Assembly: GCA_911728435.2 (NCBI GenBank)
Contig: OU452199.1
Span: 1,116,001 to 1,180,000 of the forward strand
Length of the DNA stretch: 64,000 nucleotides
Origin: Apoderus coryli
Taxonomy: Eukaryota; Arthropoda; Insecta; Coleoptera; Attelabidae
Reading direction: 5' to 3'
Positions 60,110 through 64,000 of this stretch are shown here, one piece after another (position 1 is the first letter of the stretch; the number at the start of each line of letters is the position of its first letter). The notes under the pieces are model-generated. The model searched no databases. It was not told the DNA's origin and was given only the letters and a program-made list of their open reading frames with translations. A program made the position numbers and the translations under genes.

Positions 60110-60516
60110 TCAGTCTGGTCCATCATACCGATATACATTCATCAGTCTTTTGATAAATTCACTATTTCGTACATCGTCTAATCCATTATTAAACGTTTCG
60201 TCTGACCATCCAGTACTCTCTTCAGTCGTTGTATTGTCATCTTCATCATCACCTTCCGTATTAATACTATTAGTTGTAGAGGATTGAGTATAGATGGAGT
60301 TTAGATCGTCTAGTTCATTAGTTGGTTGGTCTTGCATTTCTAAAAGAAAAAATTGCCAATCTGTAAGATTCAACAATTATTGTAAGGGTATAAAACAAAT
60401 ATAAATGAAAATAATTTCGTGGCAAAGCGGACTAAAATGTTGGTTTTACCTACACAAGGAATTTTGTTTAATTTAGCAGGGCCCCAGTCTAATTCAATAG
60501 AACCAGACCGAGGCAT
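60110..60516 (-). CDS. Small acidic protein, unknown
   Basis: Two exons, 60,450-60,516 and 60,110-60,339, join in frame by a GT-AG intron (CCTTGTGTAG|GTAAAA to TTTTCTTTTAG) and give 98 residues. I do not recognise the family. The N-terminal part reads SIELDWGPAKLNKIP, the centre is rich in Thr, Asp and Glu (TEGDDEDDNTTTEE) and the end (NSEFIKRLMNVYRYDGPD) looks like a conserved helix. The even splice signals and the ordered, non-random ends argue for a real gene. The second exon alone also reads as an open frame, so the first exon is the less certain part. A LINE lies behind its stop codon. Confidence 0.5.
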
Positions 60517-61530
60517 GGGTCGACAGATACTGACGAATTCGTTTCGCTCTTGTTATGAGATCGTCAGAGTACCATAGTCGTTGCCCATCTACAAATATCA
60601 GCCTGCATTTAAGCACAATAGGATACACAACAGTAGACACATGTAAACACGTATCATCTACATATTTTTATTTTATTATTTTTTTTTTCATAGTAAATCA
60701 TTTATTTATTTAAGTAAATATACGAACTGTTTTATTTTATGATTCTATAATTTATGGTTGAAGTATTAGAATGGCATTTAGCCATACTCTTACCTTTTAT
60801 GCAAAAGGAGAACATTATTTATTTCTGATTGTTTATTGGATTAAAACTTGGAATTTGTAAGGATTGTAAACTTTTTATTTATTTTTTGTTTAGGTAATCA
60901 TTTATTTTATTTAAATCAATTGAAAGAGAAAAATACTATTGCATTTTTTAATTGTATACCTCGCGGAATTAAAAACGCTCCCTCTTACATTGTGAGGGTA
61001 GAATGTTTTTTACTTAATTACTAAATTGTTTTTGCCATTTAATTATTATTCCTTTAGTAAGGCTGTCGCACATTAATCAATATTCAGCTCATAAAAATGA
61101 TTAAGAATATGAACATAATAAATTATATCGCCTCAATTACAGTTGTATACCTAGTTAACTCAATTTATTAATATGATGTACAGGCTGGCCGAATGAAAAT
61201 GAAATAGAGGCCTTTTTGAATATACTCTGGGTCAGTCAGGTTTTTGTATCTTATACAAACATAATATATATATGGAAGCCTTTCGAGGGATGGCGATCTT
61301 TTGTTTTAAATTTGTCAACTTTTCTCTCTTTTACTTTAACAAGTGTTCAAAATGTTAGCCTTCTGACTCCATACAGTTAGGTTGTGTTCAGAACGGTTTC
61401 TGACGTAAATTGTCTAAAGATGTGTTTCAATGTGGAATCGCCACTCTGATGGAGTGGTGTAAATCCTACCTATACAACAGAGGATAGGATTTTGATTCGC
61501 GGATGATTGAAAATATTTGTGACATATCTC
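60517..61530. other. No gene recognised
   Basis: AT-rich sequence upstream of the small gene. No repeats are defined. Confidence 0.5.
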
Positions 61531-62288
61531 CATAGAAATCTTATATTATATATTATGTACTATAGAATGCTAATTAAATCCAGCCGAATACCAAAAAGTG
61601 TAACGGGTGTGCAGAGTTTTCACGATCTACACATGCTCCTCAATATCTTATTTTCAATACAGAGCTGCCATATTTAAAACTATTTTGTCGTTCGCCTTAC
61701 AGAATTTATGCGACATATCTGTTTTATAAATAAATCCATATGTTGCGTCATACGAAACTGCTTGACAAAATCAAATAATTAAATGTTATCGGTAAAATTG
61801 CATACTGTTTCAGTGTTCCCAACACTTGAGACCAAAAATATCCCTGAATGAGCATCAAATTACATCACTTTACACACAACATTGTTGCCAATGGCTAATT
61901 AAAAAGATTTATGGAAAAGGCTAAAAATAACTAAAAAAAAAAAGCCGAAATTGTGGCTGTTTGCTTTTGCATTTTGCCTCTATAGTATAGCCAGTAGCAG
62001 ATAGGAAGTCATATTAGAAGAAAAGTGGTCACAGGCGGCAAAAAACAATTTGACAATTGAAATTACTAAAAACATATTCGGCCAAATTATACCAAATTAT
62101 CCCAAATAATTTGTTGTTAGAAAATTACACACAGTGACCTTAAAATATCCCAAAACGGTGTAATTACACCCGAATTGGGAACACTGTACTGTTTAGTTTT
62201 CAGCAATATGAACGAAACATTTTTTTCCAAATCTTATTAAATTTAGGAGATTTCGCAACAGCGTCTCTTTTCGCAAATTAAGTTTCTC
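61531..62288 (-). repeat. Interspersed repeat, copy 2 (inverted relative to copy 1)
   Basis: The reverse complement of 1-370 with about 90% likeness by eye. It is interrupted by a 376-bp element at 61,811-62,186. Confidence 0.85.
61811..62186. mobile_element. hAT-type MITE with 8-bp target duplication
   Basis: The ends are CAGTGTTCCCAA and its exact inverse TTGGGAACACTG. The 8-bp direct duplication TACTGTTT stands at 61,803-61,810 and 62,187-62,194. The other copy of the host repeat (position about 92-99) has the single, empty site. There is no coding capacity. These features are typical of non-autonomous hAT elements. Confidence 0.93.
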
Positions 62289-62458
62289 GTAGTGGGAATA
62301 TCTGTCAGAGTCGGCTTCACAACAATTCAGATAGGTTTTATAATTGAGTAATGGTTTTATTCGTGGTATATTTTAATTGTTGATAGATATACCTATTTGT
62401 GATTAAAATTATTTTTAATATTTGTAATTTTGGTTTTAGTTCGTTTATTTAACAAACA

Positions 62459-62772
62459 ATGAAATGTATAGTGTTGTGTAAAAATGAAGGTCTCATTCCT
62501 GGTATTAAATATTTTCAGTAAGTTATTGTTTCGGGTTTCTAACAGTCTCAGTTTGAGTCAATATGATACCATTGACATGATACGCATTTTTAGCTTGACA
62601 AAAAAAAGACATGATATTTGGATGCGGGCATTGGGATCCTAGTACAGAAAATATATGTGATGGGAATGTCATATGCAGTAAGTATTTCGCTGCAGAAGAT
62701 ATCATTTGTAGAGAAGACGGCAAGAGGATCACCCTCGTACCCGATGCAGTTCCCAAACTTTTGTTGAAATGA
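62459..62772 (+). pseudogene. THAP-domain relic
   Basis: The first exon (62,459-62,517) reads MKCIVLCKNEGLIPGIKYF and ends at a GTAAGT donor. A second part reads KKRHDIWMRALG, then after a one-base frameshift near 62,637 it reads VICSKYFAAEDI and LVPDAVPKLLLK, stopping at 62,770. This is the C2CH THAP order, with AVPxxL in place of AVPTIF. The zinc-ligand His is Tyr (CSKY for CSxH). THAP fingers occur in P-element-type transposases and in host DNA-binding proteins; which origin applies here is open. Confidence 0.65.
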
Positions 62773-63420
62773 AGAGATTATGTAAATGAGAGTGGAAGTT
62801 AAATTCTTAATCGTTTGATATCAAGACACTGTTTACTTAAAAGCAGTCTGTCAAAAATGCATGATATGTATGTCAAGAATATATTTCCTACGTTGCGTAG
62901 GTATACAAAGTTCGTTTGAATTCTGTTGTTAAACTGGAATATACTTAATTATATAATCCTCCATGAAATTGCTGAGAATACAAGTTCTACCAACCATGTT
63001 TTGTCACAAAATACTATTGTGAGTAGTACGGATGATATGGAAGTGGTTTACATGGACACGGAAAATATTTGTGAAGTCACTGTTTCTTGCACCCCTTCTT
63101 TGAAGGCTGTAGAGAGGTAAGACGCCTAAGGTGGTTGTAGAAACAAACAAATATTATATAATAATAAAATAAATAATTAGAATGCTCATGTCCTTAAGAT
63201 ATTTTCCAGTATTAGAATTTTTACTTATTTCTCGTTTCTGCTTAGATTTATTATTATTGGGTTGTACCTGTTAGACAATAAAGTATTTAGATATTTAATG
63301 TAATTTTTTATTTCTTAAATTCCTTTATTCCATTTTTTTATTTGAATGTTACCAAATGGTAAAATTTAATTTTAAATATACCTATAACAGTAATATTACA
63401 TTTAATCAAAGCCGGTCCTG
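62773..63420. other. Downstream of the THAP relic; LINE tail scrap
   Basis: A 64-codon frame at 62,926-63,120 could be a further piece of the THAP gene but has no recognisable motif. At 63,255-63,290 CTGTTAGACAATAAAG repeats the 3' end of the LINE that ends near 33,260, without coding sequence before it. Confidence 0.45.
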
Positions 63421-63540
63421 TTGAAAAATAAGTTACTGGTGATCATGCGCATTATGGACAGCTCTACACTTTTGGTTACATTTTTGTACTACGGGATTAT
63501 CATTCTAGAGTATATATATATATAATATAAGATTTCTGTG
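63421..63540 (+). repeat. Partial third copy of the interspersed repeat
   Basis: CATTCTAGAGTATATATATATATAATATAAGATTTCTGTGG matches 342-371 closely; the part before it matches 265-330 loosely. The repeat is joined directly to a mariner 3' fragment. Confidence 0.6.
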
Positions 63541-63678
63541 GAGATACCTCAATCAGAGTGGCAAAAGTGCTTCGACAATTGGTTAAAACGCATGCAAAAG
63601 TGTATAGATAAAGTGATTTTCGATGATTAATATTTGGTTTTGTGCTCTAATCCCCAAATATAAAAAACAACCCTCGTA
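63541..63678 (+). mobile_element. mariner 3' end inside an intron, next to a donor
   Basis: This is the same C-terminal and terminal-repeat sequence as 13,640-13,811, with a deletion of about 30 bp in the coding end, closing with ACAACCCTCGTA. It ends 11 bases from the splice donor of the InaF-like exon on the other strand. Confidence 0.85.
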
Positions 63679-63689
63679 CTTGGACTTAC

Positions 63690-64000
63690 TGGCAAGTATC
63701 ATAGTCGAACACCCAGCTTGCCTAGGCTGATGTACCACTACATAAGCAGTTTGCGGCGATTTCTGATCCCCGTTCCACAAAAACACATAGTACAACGATA
63801 ACATAATCGCAGCTAACGACACAAAAAACACATAAGCGACAACAGTTAACACTCGCACTAGTTTCTTCTTATGTTTAGGTTCATACAACCGATCCTTTGC
63901 CTCTTCACCAGCTAATTTCACTGATGAAGCAGCTTCTAACGCGGTTTTCCACTGTTGCGAATCACATTTCGATAACTTGATACCGTTCGCGGCTGCCGAC
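63690..64000 (-). CDS. InaF-motif transmembrane protein, partial
   Basis: One exon, open at the window edge and closed by a donor (GCCA|GTAAGT) at 63,690/63,689. The protein part includes SSVKLAGEEAKDRLYEPKHK, a basic KKKLVRVLTVVAYVFF start of a single membrane helix and AAIMLSLYYVFLW, the signature of the InaF/INAFM family; Drosophila InaF acts with TRP channels in photoreceptors. A QTAYVVVHQPRQAG segment follows outside the helix. The family call rests on recall of this helix pattern. The gene starts and ends outside the visible exon. A mariner fragment occupies the adjacent intron. Confidence 0.72.

Overview
This window looks like nuclear DNA of an insect, probably a beetle. It is AT-rich, its genes have many short introns with GT-AG borders, its host proteins are animal families in insect-like form (delta/epsilon glutathione transferase, an InaF-type membrane exon, a KNL1/Spc105 kinetochore scaffold), and it is crowded with decayed non-LTR retrotransposons, mariner relics and small inverted-repeat elements. 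The assignment to beetles is an impression from repeat and protein style, not a proof.

Layout. Positions 1-23,300 hold almost only mobile DNA: RNase H-bearing LINE copies, an RTE-like LINE, CR1/Jockey-group LINEs, a mariner split by a LINE, a 1.8-kb foldback element, three smaller inverted-repeat elements and a tandem repeat. From 23,500 to 28,200 lies a compact group of three redox/detoxification genes: the glutamate-cysteine ligase modifier subunit (-), a carbonyl reductase (-) and, divergent from it, a glutathione S-transferase (+). Positions 29,351-35,933 carry an SVOP-like transporter (-) with LINEs in one intron. Positions 36,895-45,177 carry a nine-exon gene (+) joining an acidic N-terminus and a zinc finger to an N-acetylneuraminate-lyase-like domain that has lost its catalytic lysine and tyrosine. 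It converges on a KNL1/Spc105 homologue (45,362-52,660, -), whose C-terminal introns hold a fresh local duplication and several transposons. UTP25, a ribosome-biogenesis factor (+), follows at 54,096-57,865. Then come a LINE with an open reverse transcriptase frame, a small unknown two-exon gene (-), a repeat with a datable hAT-type insertion, a THAP relic, and the edge of an InaF-motif gene (-).

The first three host genes share glutathione/NADPH chemistry, and a sequence matching the CncC/Nrf2-Maf antioxidant response element lies upstream of the ligase gene. The other host genes have no evident joint function.

The most unusual items are the zinc-finger/pseudo-lyase fusion, the KNL1 gene (SILK and RVSF motifs, only two MELT-like motifs, a likely GC-AG intron, an internal peptide repeat, a duplicated splice acceptor) and the two adjoining LINE copies in the SVOP intron that break at the same point of the reverse transcriptase. 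Exon borders were placed by eye from splice signals, frame and family resemblance; no alignment software was used.
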